This document shows positions 1 to 8,481 of a stretch of DNA of 19,533 nucleotides, piece by piece (the stretch's first letter is position 1; every line of letters begins with the position of its first letter). Both the position numbers and the translations under genes were made by a program. The notes beneath the pieces were generated by a model, which had not been told where the DNA came from, searched no databases, and worked only from the letters and a program-made list of their open reading frames with translations. Source of the DNA: Rothia gullae (lineage in GTDB: Bacteria; Actinomycetota; Actinomycetes; Actinomycetales; Micrococcaceae); the NCBI RefSeq assembly GCF_024294905.1, contig NZ_JANCOC010000005.1, positions 129,059 through 148,591 on the forward strand, read 5' to 3'.

Positions 1-14
1 CTGCAAACCCCACA

Positions 15-57
15 CCCCCCCCGCGCGGGGTGCCGCGGCGCGCCCCCCCCCCCCCCC
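15..57. repeat. Poly-C tracts and GC palindromes downstream of tRNA-Pro
   Basis: A run of 8 C (15-22) and a run of 15 C (43-57) flank the perfect palindrome CCCCGCGCGGGG (19-30) and a second short palindrome GCCGCGGC (32-39). Read on the minus strand these are long G runs that could form a G-quadruplex. No gene is visible in 1-78. The length of such a homopolymer is prone to slippage and to sequencing error, so the exact count is uncertain. Confidence 0.7.
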
Positions 58-78
58 GCAAACCCCTAAATGGCATAC

Positions 79-114
79 AAAAAAGCTCCGGAAGGAAAAA
101 CCTTCCGGAGCTTT
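79..114 (-). terminator. Rho-independent terminator of tRNA-Pro
   Basis: Arms AAAGCTCCGGAAGG (82-95) and CCTTCCGGAGCTTT (101-114) form a 14-bp perfect stem with a 5-base loop. On the minus strand it is followed directly by a run of T (complement of the A run around 79-84). It lies 5 bases past the 3' end of the tRNA, where a terminator is expected. Confidence 0.9.
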
Positions 115-119
115 ATCTG

Positions 120-193
<74 letters not shown>

Positions 194-243
194 ATTCGTT
201 ATTCACGATATTGTTTTCAAAGTTTCCCCTGAACACTCGAATA

Positions 244-272
244 ACTATACCGGGCTTTCACCCCCCACGCAA
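244..272 (-). promoter_or_regulatory. Sigma-70-type promoter of tRNA-Pro
   Basis: On the minus strand TTGCGT (267-272) and TATAGT (244-249) are separated by exactly 17 bases, close to the consensus TTGACA-17-TATAAT. Transcription would start near 237, giving a leader of about 43 bases before the tRNA. The rest of the 194-408 gap is AT-rich (281-330) with a small hairpin GCAGA-TTTTC-like element near 318-330. It shows no gene. Confidence 0.6.
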
Positions 273-408
273 GCCAGAATCCCACTTTTTAGAAAAAATC
301 TTAAAAATCTTTTCCTCGCAGATTTTCTGCACAGAATCCAGTGCGTGGGGGCCAAACCTAGCAAGGGGCCAGCCCAGCGACAGGGCATCAAGCAGACACA
401 CCCCGCTA

Positions 409-1989
409 CTAGCGGCGGCCACCCTTACCCTTCTTAGCCTTCGCGCTCTGACGCTCACCCAAGGAACGACGCTCACGCACACGCATCGAAATCTCAATCG
501 GAGTACCCGTGAAATCAAAAGTCTCACGCAGACGACGCATAATGAAGCGACGGTAACCCGGATCCAAGAAACCGGTAGTAAAGAGCACGAACTTCGGCGG
601 ACGCGAAGACACCTGAGTACCGAAGAGAATACGCGGCTGCTTACCACCACGCAGCGGGTGCGGATGCGCGGCCACAATCTCGCCCAGGAACGCGTTCAGG
701 CGACCGGTCGGAATACGCGAATCCCACGACTCCAGCGAGTGCTCCAGGGCGGGCACCAGCTTATCCTTATGCCAGCCGGTCTTCGCCGAAATGTTCACGC
801 GAGGCGCCCACTGCACATGCGCCAGGTCGCGCTCAATCTCGCGCTCAAGCATGTAGCGGCGGTCCTCATCGAGGGTATCCCACTTATTGAATGCCAGGAC
901 CATCGCACGACCCGAATCAATCACGGTCTGCACGATACGCACATCCTGCTCAGAAATCGGCTCGGAAACATCCAGCAGCACCACGGCAACCTCAGAACGC
1001 TCCAGAGCAGTCTGAGTACGCAGCGAAGAGTAGAACTCCGCACCCTTAGCCATGTGCTGGCGACGGCGAATACCCGCGGTATCCACAAAACGCCAGGGGT
1101 AGCCACCCAGCTCAATAATCTCGTCAATTGGGTCACGAGTCGTACCAGCCAGGTCATTCACCACGGCACGCTCAGAACCAGCCAACTTATTCAGCAGCGA
1201 CGACTTACCCACGTTCGGGCGACCCACCAGAGCCACACGACGCGGGCCGCCCAGCGCCTCCGGCTGAGCAAACTGCGAGTACTCCGGCATAACCTCAAGG
1301 ATCTCATCCAGAGCATCCGCCAGGCCACGACCGTGCAGACCCGACACCGGGAACGGCTGACCCATACCCAGCGACCAGAGGTTATAAATCTCCGGCTCCA
1401 GGTGAGCGTCATCAATCTTGTTAGCAATCAGAATGATCGGCTTCTTCACGCGGCGCAGCATACGCACAATCTGCTCATCCGAAGCGGTCACACCCACGCG
1501 GGCATCCACCACCAGGACCACAACATCGGCCTGCTCCACAGCAATCTCAGCCTGCTCAGCAACCTGAGCATCAATACCGCGGGCGTCAGACTCCCAACCA
1601 CCGGTATCAACCAGGGTGAAGCTCTTACCCAGCCACTCAGCCTTATAGGACACGCGGTCACGAGTCACACCCGGCTTATCCTCAACCACCGCTTCACGGC
1701 GGCCCAGAATACGGTTAATGATGGTCGACTTACCCACGTTCGGGCGGCCAACAATCGCCACTACCGGATCAGCGAGCTGCTCTTCCTCTTCCTCAATGTC
1801 GAAGCCCCAGGCACCCAGCAGGGCGCGGTCCTCTTCATCCAGGTCGTAGTCCTCAAGACCCTCAAGAAGAGCCTGAGCACGCTGGTCAGCGGTCTCATCA
1901 TCAATCTCAGCGAGGCGCTCGGTAACGTCGTCCTCGCCACCGCCCAGGTACTTATCTTCGTAATCGTCGCGGATAGCGTCCTCAGCCAT
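409..1989 (-). CDS. der: Ribosome-assembly GTPase Der (EngA)
   Basis: Der is a GTPase with two G domains in tandem that acts in maturation of the 50S ribosomal subunit. The 526-residue product shows both domains. The first has GRPNVGKS (81-88), DTGG (128-131) and NKID (190-193). The second has GRPNVGKSS (257-264), DTAG (303-306) and NKWD (368-371). A C-terminal KH-like domain (about 425-510) ends in a lysine-rich tail. The first 75 residues are an acidic extension, which I recall as common in actinobacterial Der. I chose the ATG at 1989 because AAAGGA lies 6 bases upstream. An in-frame start at 2052 would add 21 residues of unlike composition and has no better ribosome site. It follows cmk after 111 bases. 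The gene ends in two adjacent TAG codons in frame. Confidence 0.96.
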   Translation of the reverse strand: MAEDAIRDDYEDKYLGGGEDDVTERLAEIDDETADQRAQALLEGLEDYDLDEEDRALLGAWGFDIEEEEEQLADPVVAIVGRPNVGKSTIINRILGRREAVVEDKPGVTRDRVSYKAEWLGKSFTLVDTGGWESDARGIDAQVAEQAEIAVEQADVVVLVVDARVGVTASDEQIVRMLRRVKKPIILIANKIDDAHLEPEIYNLWSLGMGQPFPVSGLHGRGLADALDEILEVMPEYSQFAQPEALGGPRRVALVGRPNVGKSSLLNKLAGSERAVVNDLAGTTRDPIDEIIELGGYPWRFVDTAGIRRRQHMAKGAEFYSSLRTQTALERSEVAVVLLDVSEPISEQDVRIVQTVIDSGRAMVLAFNKWDTLDEDRRYMLEREIERDLAHVQWAPRVNISAKTGWHKDKLVPALEHSLESWDSRIPTGRLNAFLGEIVAAHPHPLRGGKQPRILFGTQVSSRPPKFVLFTTGFLDPGYRRFIMRRLRETFDFTGTPIEISMRVRERRSLGERQSAKAKKGKGGRR

Positions 1990-2100
1990 GCGCATTCCTT
2001 TCTCTACCCGCCCCACGCCCATCCCAATGGTCAGCACGCGAGCGCGGCTCAACGTCTTCTTGGGAGCGGATGCACCACTCCCCCAGCGTTTTGGCGGGGC

Positions 2101-2793
2101 CTAGCCCGCGCGCTTCGCCTTCAACTGGTCATTCACAGCGTTAATCACTGCAGAGACCGTCGCATTAAAATCAAGATCCGAGCTGTCCACCAGGGTCACA
2201 CCCTCGGCAGCTTCCATAAAGTTATTGACCTTCGAATCCTTTGCATCACGCTCAGCGATCTGCGTGCTCAAGTCACCCGAAGCGCCGGACTTCTCCACAT
2301 TCTCCAGGCCGCGGCGCGCCATGCGCACCTCTTCAGAAGCAGTCAGCAGGATGCGCGCATCAGCGTCGGGAGCGACCACGGTGGTGATGTCGCGGCCCTC
2401 AGCGACCATGCCGTTAATAGCGTGGTCAATCATCCAACGCTGCAGGCTAATCAGGTGCTCACGAACCGCCGGGACCGAAGCCACAGCAGAAACGGCCGAA
2501 GAAATGCGCTCGCTACGAATCTCCTCACGGATATCGGTCGAGCCCATCAGAATCTCTTCTTCTTTAATGTTCGTACCGAACACCAGGGGCATCTCCTCGA
2601 CAGCCTTCGCGATCGCCTCAGCGTCGTTCAGGTCAATGCCAAGTTCCAGCACACGGTAGGTTGCGGCACGGTACATTGCACCGGTGTCTAGGTACGCCAG
2701 GCCAAAATGGCGTGCAACTTCCTTAGACACAGACGACTTACCGGAACCGGAGGGACCGTCAATAGCAATCGTCAGTTTAGGGTTCTCGTGCAT
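2101..2793 (-). CDS. cmk: Cytidylate kinase
   Basis: The product phosphorylates CMP and dCMP with ATP, recycling pyrimidine nucleotides in the cytosol. The 230-residue protein has the usual length. It shows the P-loop GPSGSGKSS (13-21), the DTGAMYRA substrate motif (36-43) and an EGRDI motif in the CMP-binding region. AAGGAG lies 5 bases before the ATG at 2793. A GTG two codons earlier overlaps that ribosome site and is less likely. The gene lies 54 bases after tyrA and 111 before der. The order scpA-scpB-rluB-cmk-der is the usual actinobacterial arrangement, so it probably belongs to the same transcript. Confidence 0.96.
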   Translation of the reverse strand: MHENPKLTIAIDGPSGSGKSSVSKEVARHFGLAYLDTGAMYRAATYRVLELGIDLNDAEAIAKAVEEMPLVFGTNIKEEEILMGSTDIREEIRSERISSAVSAVASVPAVREHLISLQRWMIDHAINGMVAEGRDITTVVAPDADARILLTASEEVRMARRGLENVEKSGASGDLSTQIAERDAKDSKVNNFMEAAEGVTLVDSSDLDFNATVSAVINAVNDQLKAKRAG

Positions 2794-2847
2794 CAGCACT
2801 CCTTAAAATTCGTCTCAAACTTTATGCCGGAAAATACAGCTTTAACT

Positions 2848-4017
2848 CTACTTCACAACACGCCAACCGCGAGCCGACAAATCGCGGACCAGCGCCTCAT
2901 GAATAGATGGGTTGACCGAGATTTCAGCCATACCCACCGGGGCACCCGTCGAGTGCTCCAGACGCAAATCCTCAAGGTTCGCGCCCAGCTCACCAATCTC
3001 GGCAAGCAAACGAGCCAGCGTGCCGGGGGTATCGTCCACCAGCACCGTCATCTTTGCGAACGCGGCGGGGGCCGTACCGTGCTTACCCGGAATACGGCTA
3101 ACGCCGGCGTTGCCTTCGCTCATCAGCTGCGCCAAATCCAGGCGAGCGCCGGATGCCGTCGGGTTCTCCAGTGTCGTGATGAGGCGGTCCAGGTCATCAC
3201 GCACACCGTAGAGGGTCTTCACAATCGGGTCAGCGTTCGCCGCAAAAATCTGCACCCACAGCGTAGGGTCCGAAGCCGCAATACGCACCGTATCGCGCAA
3301 ACCCTGACCCGCCAGGGACAGCGCATACAGCGGAGTGTCCTGCAGACGCGAAGCCAACAGCGAACTCATCGCCTGCGGCACATGAGAGATCAGGGCAACC
3401 GTCTGATCGTGCTCCTCAACGTTTAGAGAAGTCACAATCGCACCCAGCTCCACCGCCACAGAACGCACCAGACGCACACACTCGGGGCGAACCGAATCGT
3501 GCTCGCAGATAATCCACGGACGCGCCTGGAACAGCTCACCGCGAGCAGCCACCGGGCCAGACTTCTCACGCCCAGCCATCGGATGCGAACCCACGTAACG
3601 GGACGCATCCGCACCCGAGGCAAGCACATCAGCCAGCGGCTGCACCTTCACCGAGGCGACATCCGTCACCACGGCGCCGGGGTAGCCCGCCTCCGGTCGA
3701 GGCGCATAGGTGTTCAACGCGCGAGCGCACACGGCACCGGCACTATCCGGAGGCGCAGCCACCACCACCAGCTGCGGGGCGAATGCGGCGCGCTCCTGCT
3801 CCGACAGGGTGGAGAAGCTTGTACCGGCACCAATATCCTGCGCCACAGCCTCGGCGGTGGGTGAAATATCTTGGACGTACACGTCCTCGCATCCTGCCGC
3901 ACGCAACCCCAAACCAATGGAGGCACCCAGCAGACCCGAGCCGATAATGAGCACCGGCCCGGTCAGCGTTGAGTCGATGGGCAGCTCAGATGCGGAAAGC
4001 TCAGCGGGCGAGCTCAT
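2848..4017 (-). CDS. tyrA: Prephenate dehydrogenase with ACT domain
   Basis: The product oxidises prephenate to 4-hydroxyphenylpyruvate with NAD(P), the committed step to tyrosine. The 389-residue protein has an N-terminal Rossmann fold with GSGLLG (26-31). The family motif SHPMAGRE (144-151) carries the likely catalytic histidine 145, and a second conserved stretch is SHVPQAM (211-217). The C-terminal segment (about 318-389) reads as an ACT domain, suggesting feedback control by an aromatic amino acid. AAGGAG lies 5 bases before the ATG. It starts 18 bases after rluB. I recall this gene between rluB and cmk in Arthrobacter relatives, but not in M. tuberculosis, where rluB and cmk are adjacent. 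Confidence 0.93.
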   Translation of the reverse strand: MSSPAELSASELPIDSTLTGPVLIIGSGLLGASIGLGLRAAGCEDVYVQDISPTAEAVAQDIGAGTSFSTLSEQERAAFAPQLVVVAAPPDSAGAVCARALNTYAPRPEAGYPGAVVTDVASVKVQPLADVLASGADASRYVGSHPMAGREKSGPVAARGELFQARPWIICEHDSVRPECVRLVRSVAVELGAIVTSLNVEEHDQTVALISHVPQAMSSLLASRLQDTPLYALSLAGQGLRDTVRIAASDPTLWVQIFAANADPIVKTLYGVRDDLDRLITTLENPTASGARLDLAQLMSEGNAGVSRIPGKHGTAPAAFAKMTVLVDDTPGTLARLLAEIGELGANLEDLRLEHSTGAPVGMAEISVNPSIHEALVRDLSARGWRVVK

Positions 4018-4035
4018 GACAACTCCTTAGCGTTA

Positions 4036-5196
4036 TTACATGTCCACCGAAGCGAGCAGGTGACCGATCTCGACCTTGGAGAGGTTACGGACGGTACCCT
4101 GCTTCTGCGAACCGATACGGATCGGGCCCATCTCGACGCGGACCAGGCGCTCAACCGGGTAGCCGACGGCGTCGAAGAGGCGGCGCACGATGCGGTTCTT
4201 ACCGGAGTGGATGGTCACCTCAACGAGCACATGGCCGGGGGTGGAGTCCACCAGCTTGAACTCGTCAACGCGGGTCACGCCGTCTTCCAGGCGAATGCCC
4301 TTCTTCATGGCTGCACCGACGCCGGGCTCCATCGGGCCGGGAACCTGCACCAGGTAGGTCTTGGGCACCTCATAGGAGGGGTGGGTGAGGCGGTTCGCCA
4401 GTTCACCGTCGTTGGTCAGCAGCAGCAGGCCCTCAGTTTCGACGTCCAGGCGGCCCACATGGAACACGCGCTCGCTCATGGAGGAACGCAGGAAGTCAGA
4501 GATGCAGGGGCGGCCTTCGGGGTCTTCCATGGTGGAGACCACGCCGGCGGGCTTGTTGAATGCCATGTAGACGAGCTTATCGTTGGTCTGAACGGTCATG
4601 CCGTCCACCTGCACGGTCACCTTGGAGGGGTCCACGCGCACACCCAGCTCGGTCACGACTTCACCGTTGACGGTAACGCGGCCTTCGGTAATCATTTCTT
4701 CGCAGACGCGGCGAGATGCCACCCCGGCCTGAGCCAGCAGCTTCTGCAGGCGCACGCCGTCGTGGTTGTAGAAATCGTAGTGGTCTACCGGGGCGTTGCG
4801 GGGGCGGCGGGGGCGGTGCGGGCCAGCGTAGTTGCTGACGCGGTATTCGCCGCGCTCGTTTGCGAAGGCTTCGCCGGAGCGGTAGGGGCGGCCCGGTGCG
4901 CGGCGTTCGCGCTTGGGCAGTTCGGTGCCGCGGCCTCGGCCGGAACCTGCGCGGCCTGCGCCGAACTTCTTCTCGCCAAACTTCTTGTCACCGAACTTCT
5001 TCTCGCCGAAGCCCTTTGCGCCGCCCTTGCCTGCGCCACCCTTCGGTGCGCCGGGGCGACCACCGCGTGCGGATGCGCCCTTAGCGCCGGGCTTACCGCC
5101 CTGACCGGGACGAGTAGCGCCGGGACGGCCGCCGCGGGAGGTCTGGGGGCGACCGGATGCAGAGCGGCCGCCGCGGGAGGAGTTTCCATATGCCAT
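4036..5196 (-). CDS. rluB: rRNA pseudouridine synthase, RluB/RsuA family, with basic repeat tail
   Basis: This enzyme isomerises a uridine of rRNA to pseudouridine. By synteny with Rv1711 the 23S enzyme RluB is most likely, but the target cannot be proven here. The 386-residue product has an S4 RNA-binding domain (about 147-195) followed by the synthase domain. That domain carries GRLDVETEGLL (248-258), with catalytic aspartate 251. Residues 1-135 are an arginine-, glycine- and lysine-rich low-complexity tail that includes three KKFGE/D repeats (66-78). The family core is about 240 residues, so the tail is an addition. The ATG at 5196 is preceded by a weak GAGAAGAA site. An upstream in-frame ATG at 5241 is less plausible. 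It lies 81 bases after scpB. Confidence 0.93.
   Translation of the reverse strand: MAYGNSSRGGRSASGRPQTSRGGRPGATRPGQGGKPGAKGASARGGRPGAPKGGAGKGGAKGFGEKKFGDKKFGEKKFGAGRAGSGRGRGTELPKRERRAPGRPYRSGEAFANERGEYRVSNYAGPHRPRRPRNAPVDHYDFYNHDGVRLQKLLAQAGVASRRVCEEMITEGRVTVNGEVVTELGVRVDPSKVTVQVDGMTVQTNDKLVYMAFNKPAGVVSTMEDPEGRPCISDFLRSSMSERVFHVGRLDVETEGLLLLTNDGELANRLTHPSYEVPKTYLVQVPGPMEPGVGAAMKKGIRLEDGVTRVDEFKLVDSTPGHVLVEVTIHSGKNRIVRRLFDAVGYPVERLVRVEMGPIRIGSQKQGTVRNLSKVEIGHLLASVDM
4963..5007. repeat. Three tandem 15-bp repeats inside rluB
   Basis: The plus-strand units are GAACTTCTTCTCGCC (4963-4977), AAACTTCTTGTCACC (4978-4992) and GAACTTCTTCTCGCC (4993-5007). They encode KFGEK-type repeats in the RluB tail. 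The unit is a multiple of three, so copy number could change without breaking the frame. Confidence 0.85.
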
Positions 5197-5277
5197 GGTG
5201 TTCTTCTCTTTTCTGTCGTATAGTGCGAACATTTCAGGCATTTCCCGAACGTTCGTTCGTCTTATTGATTCGTTGTC

Positions 5278-6306
5278 TTAGTCGTTGCCCTCGGCAAGCA
5301 CTGCGGCTTCAGTATCATCGGGCAGGAAGGGCGCGAGCGCCGGCAACTCCGCCAGGGAGTTCAACCCGAGCTTCGCCAGCAGCAGCTCCGTGGTTTCGTA
5401 GAGTGTCGCGCCGCTTCCGGCTTCTCGCCCTGCTTCACGAATCAGCTGCCGTTGCAACAGCTGACGGATTGCAGCGTCCGCGTTTACGCCTCGAATGGAG
5501 GCTACCCTCGCCCTGGTCACCGGCTGCTGGTAGGCAATGACGGCGAGTGTCTCGTAGGCGGGCTTGCTGAGGGTCGCGTTCTTGGAGCGGGTTACGAAGC
5601 GTGCCACCCAGGGGGCGAAGTCGTCGCGGGCGTAGAGCTTCCAGCCTCCTGCGATGTTCCGTAGCTGAAATCCGCGCGGTTCGGGCGCCACCCGGTTTCC
5701 GTCTTCTCCGTAGCCGTTTTCTTCGCCGTTGTACTCGCGGTACAGCTGGTCGAGCGCGTGCTCAACAGCTCGTTCGCTGACGATGAGCGCAGCGGAGAGT
5801 TCACGCACGCTCACGGGCGCTTCGGCAACGGCGAGGATCGCTTCGATGGCGCTTTTGACGCCGCCGGGGATTGCCTCGACCTTGGAGAATTCGGCTTCGG
5901 CATCGACCGCCACGCTGGGCGCGGTGGAGGGGCCTCCTGCCGGAATCGTTGCCGGTTTCGCTGTCGGTTTCGTTACCGATTCCTTCGACTCGCGGAATGC
6001 AGTTTCTTGCGATTCCTCGGAGCCGTCGGAAATGTCGGAACCATCGGAGTCCTCTACCGTTTCGGCGGCTTCAGCCTCCTCAGCTTCTTCGGTCACCTCA
6101 TCCAGAGGAGCGGCCGCTACCTCGTGCTCAGCCGGCTCAGCGTCCGCCTCAGCAGGCTTCGAGATTTCAGACTCTACCGCCTCTACCGGCACCGAGTCAG
6201 CCTGTTCCGAATCCTCGTCTGCGTTCGGATCCCAGTAGCCCATGTTCACGATCGCAAGGTCGTCGGGGGTGAATTCACGGTCAAAGCGTGAGCCATGATT
6301 ACTCAT
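5278..6306 (-). CDS. scpB: Chromosome segregation and condensation protein ScpB
   Basis: ScpB forms the SMC-ScpA-ScpB condensin that compacts and separates chromosomes. The conserved core begins near residue 145 and holds paired winged-helix domains, with family-like stretches around 150-190 and SKPAYETLAVIAYQQPVTRA. Family members are usually about 200 residues. This one has 342, because residues 25-140 form an acidic, serine- and glutamate-rich low-complexity extension. AGGAGG lies 3 bases before the ATG. The start overlaps the end of scpA by 8 bases (ATGAGTAA), which implies translational coupling and balanced amounts of the two partners. Confidence 0.94.
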   Translation of the reverse strand: MSNHGSRFDREFTPDDLAIVNMGYWDPNADEDSEQADSVPVEAVESEISKPAEADAEPAEHEVAAAPLDEVTEEAEEAEAAETVEDSDGSDISDGSEESQETAFRESKESVTKPTAKPATIPAGGPSTAPSVAVDAEAEFSKVEAIPGGVKSAIEAILAVAEAPVSVRELSAALIVSERAVEHALDQLYREYNGEENGYGEDGNRVAPEPRGFQLRNIAGGWKLYARDDFAPWVARFVTRSKNATLSKPAYETLAVIAYQQPVTRARVASIRGVNADAAIRQLLQRQLIREAGREAGSGATLYETTELLLAKLGLNSLAELPALAPFLPDDTEAAVLAEGND

Positions 6307-7327
6307 AATCCTCCTCTACCGATCCCGTGTTAGCTTCAGATTCGTTCGCAGATTCGTTCACTTGGGGTGATTCTGGTGGTTCAGGTGCTTCGCTGGTTTC
6401 GTGCGCATCCTGTGTGCCTGCGGTGTCTGCAGTTTCTTCACGGATCACGAACTGTGCCGCGCTCGCGCTCGCACGTACCCGAATAGCTCCGAGCGGGGCA
6501 TCCTGTTCCACGTGCAGGGCACCTTCTTTGTAGAGCTCGAGCAGGGCAAGAAAACGAACCACCGCGATTTCTAGTTCGCCGGATCCTTGAACCAGTTCGG
6601 CGAAGCTCAGTTCCCGCGCCGCCGTATCGAGCAGGCTGTGCAGAATGTAGTGTTCTTCAGCCGCGATGGTGGTTAGCGGAACGTGCAGGTGCTCGTTGAG
6701 TTCTTCAACGATTTCTTCGGGTTCCGGTTCAGGCTCTTTGGGGGTTCGGCTCAGTGCCGCTGCGGCGATGCGGGCGAACTCTTCGGCGCCTCCGGTAAAA
6801 ACCAGCTCGGGTAGCGCCTGGGCGAATCGTTCTTCGAGGGCTACCGCACGGGGAAAACGCTGCGCTTCTTGCACCCAGCGTTCAGCAAAAATATCGGCGA
6901 CTTCGCGGTAGGCGCGGTATTGCAGCAGACGGGCGAAGAGCAGATCGCGTGCCTCCAGCAGTGCAACGTCCTCTTCGAAGGGTTCACGATGCTGCGGGAG
7001 CAGGCGTGCGGTTTTGAGTTCCAGCAGGGTTGCGGCGGTGACCAGAAATTCGCTGGCTTCGTCGAGTGCGCGTTCGGTGCCTTCAGCGTAGAGGGCGTGC
7101 AGGTATGCGAGGAACTCGTCGGTGACCTCTGCGAGCGCCACCTCGGTAATGTCAAGTTTGCGGCGCGAAATCAGGGTCAGTAGAAGATCAAAGGGACCCT
7201 CAAAATTACTGAGGGTGAGGGTGAAACCGCGTTCCGGGTTCTGCAGGCCGCGGCCCTCAGTCCGGGCGTTTGCGGCGGTGTCTGCGTTCGGTGTCGGTAC
7301 CCTCACGGCAGCGACGTTCGTGGTCAT
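6299..7327 (-). CDS. scpA: Chromosome segregation and condensation protein ScpA
   Basis: ScpA is the kleisin that bridges SMC heads. The 342-residue product begins its conserved domain near residue 34 with FTLTLSNFEGPFDLLLTLI, typical of the family, followed by RRKLDITEVALAEVTDEFL. The winged-helix end reads ELYKEGALHVEQDAPLG-like around 265-280. About 45 acidic residues follow (298-342), making it longer than the usual 250-280. The ATG at 7327 has AAGGAG 12 bases upstream, a longer spacing than its neighbours. It overlaps scpB by 8 bases. A strong promoter (7446-7474) lies in the gap after parA. Confidence 0.95.
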   Translation of the reverse strand: MTTNVAAVRVPTPNADTAANARTEGRGLQNPERGFTLTLSNFEGPFDLLLTLISRRKLDITEVALAEVTDEFLAYLHALYAEGTERALDEASEFLVTAATLLELKTARLLPQHREPFEEDVALLEARDLLFARLLQYRAYREVADIFAERWVQEAQRFPRAVALEERFAQALPELVFTGGAEEFARIAAAALSRTPKEPEPEPEEIVEELNEHLHVPLTTIAAEEHYILHSLLDTAARELSFAELVQGSGELEIAVVRFLALLELYKEGALHVEQDAPLGAIRVRASASAAQFVIREETADTAGTQDAHETSEAPEPPESPQVNESANESEANTGSVEEDYE

Positions 7328-7438
7328 AAACGACCTATTCTCCTTAGGTTTATTCTCCCCGGCTTTGTTGGTGCCGTCTCAGATGCGGCTTTTACTTCGC
7401 CTATTTTTGGTGTAAGCAGTGTGCGGGGTCTTTAGAAT

Positions 7439-7512
7439 CCACACAATTATACGCCCTCTGCCGGTGTGACTCAAGGGTGAGAGTCGCCTCAGCAGAGGGC
7501 GTATAGGTGTGG
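7439..7512. repeat. Long inverted repeat between parA and scpA
   Basis: The arms TATACGCCCTCTGC (7448-7461) and GCAGAGGGCGTATA (7492-7505) are perfect reverse complements over 14 bp. The pairing extends outwards with CCACAC (7439-7444) and GTGTGG (7507-7512). A small inner stem GACTC/GAGTC lies at 7468-7487. It begins 5 bases after the parA stop codon. No T run follows on the minus strand, so it is at best an imperfect terminator. It may serve as an operator or mRNA-stabilising hairpin. Confidence 0.8.
7446..7474 (-). promoter_or_regulatory. Promoter of the scpAB operon
   Basis: On the minus strand TTGAGT (7469-7474) and a perfect TATAAT (7446-7451) are 17 bases apart. Transcription would start near 7439, leaving a leader of about 112 bases before scpA. 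The -10 box and part of the spacer lie in one arm of a 14-bp inverted repeat. Confidence 0.75.
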
Positions 7513-7516
7513 GGCT

Positions 7517-8377
7517 TTAGCGTGCGCCGCCCTTGTAGATCAGTTCGCGTGCCACCTGGCGGTATGCTTCCGCGCCAGGGTGGCTGGAGGCGTAGCTGAG
7601 AATCGGCTCGGCGGACACCGATGCGTCCGGGAACTTCACGGTGCGCTTGATAACGGTGTCGAAGACCTTGTCGCCGAATGCGTCCACGATGCGTGCCAGA
7701 ACTTCCTTGGAGTGGATGGTGCGCGCATCGAACATGGTGGCAAGTACGCCGGAGATTTCGAGGTCGGGGTTCAGTCGATCCTGAACCTTCTCGATGGAGT
7801 CGACCAGCAGCGCGACGGCGCGCAGCGCGAAGAACTCACAAATCAGCGGAATGATGACACCTTCGGAGGCGGTCAGTGCGTTGACGGTCAGCAGGCCAAG
7901 GGAGGGCTGGCAGTCGATGAGGATAACGTCGTATTCGTCGCGAACCTTGCGCAGCGCCGAGGCGAGAACCTGCTCGCGAGCCACTTCGTTTACCAGCTGA
8001 ACTTCAGCTGCGGAGAGGTCAATATTGGCGGGCAGCAGGTCGATATTCTCCACACCGGTGGGCAGGATAACGTCCTTGATGTCCACCTTGCGGTCCATCA
8101 TGACGTTGTAGACGGTCAGGTCCAGTTCGTGCGGGTTCGCACCGAAACCGGCGGAGAGAGCACCCTGCGGGTCGAAGTCGACCAGCAGCACCTTACGGCC
8201 GCATTCTGCCAGTGCCGCGCCCAGGTTAATGGTGGAGGTGGTCTTACCCACGCCGCCCTTCTGATTCACCATAGAGATAATGCGGGCGGGACCGTGGCTG
8301 CTCAGCGGAGCCGGGTCGGGGTATACGCGCAGGGGTCGACCGGTGGGGCCGAGTTCTTGAGCCTGAGCTTCAGTCAA
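7517..8377 (-). CDS. parA: ParA-family chromosome partition ATPase
   Basis: A deviant-Walker ATPase of the ParA/Soj/MinD class, likely acting on chromosome partition or positioning. The 286-residue product has KGGVGKTT (40-47), with the signature lysine, and DFDPQG (67-72). A conserved DCQPSLG stretch lies near 150. No parB follows it, and the cluster xerD-parA-scpA-scpB matches Rv1701 and Rv1708-Rv1710. It may therefore be the second, ScpAB-linked ParA rather than the origin ParA. The start at 8377 is TTG, with AAGGTG 5 bases upstream. The first 30 residues precede the fold and are variable. It lies 94 bases after xerD. Confidence 0.93.
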   Translation of the reverse strand: MTEAQAQELGPTGRPLRVYPDPAPLSSHGPARIISMVNQKGGVGKTTSTINLGAALAECGRKVLLVDFDPQGALSAGFGANPHELDLTVYNVMMDRKVDIKDVILPTGVENIDLLPANIDLSAAEVQLVNEVAREQVLASALRKVRDEYDVILIDCQPSLGLLTVNALTASEGVIIPLICEFFALRAVALLVDSIEKVQDRLNPDLEISGVLATMFDARTIHSKEVLARIVDAFGDKVFDTVIKRTVKFPDASVSAEPILSYASSHPGAEAYRQVARELIYKGGAR

Positions 8378-8411
8378 TGGTTCACCTTCATCAATGAATT
8401 CGAAGTTTTAA

Positions 8412-8442
8412 AGTTTAAGCGTTGTCTATAAGGTTACCTCAA
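8412..8442 (-). promoter_or_regulatory. Possible parA promoter
   Basis: On the minus strand TTGAGG (8437-8442) and TAAACT (8412-8417) are 19 bases apart. This is longer than ideal, and both boxes deviate from consensus. The region is AT-rich compared with the surrounding coding sequence and lies just upstream of the TTG start. Confidence 0.3.
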
Positions 8443-8463
8443 GAGCGACTGTTCCGCGGATTG

Positions 8464-8481
8464 ACGGGGTTTTATCCCCGT
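8464..8481. other. Hairpin spanning the xerD stop codon
   Basis: ACGGGG (8464-8469) pairs with CCCCGT (8476-8481). The xerD TAA lies in the six-base loop. No T run follows, so terminator function is doubtful. Confidence 0.5.

Noticed and set aside
4060..5223. Long plus-strand frame antisense to rluB
   Set aside because: Alanine- and glycine-rich shadow of the low-complexity RluB head. No domain is visible.
6504..6519. Partial parS-like site TGTTCCACGTG inside scpA
   Set aside because: Only the left half and centre match the ParB-binding palindrome and the right half does not. It is explained by the scpA codons.
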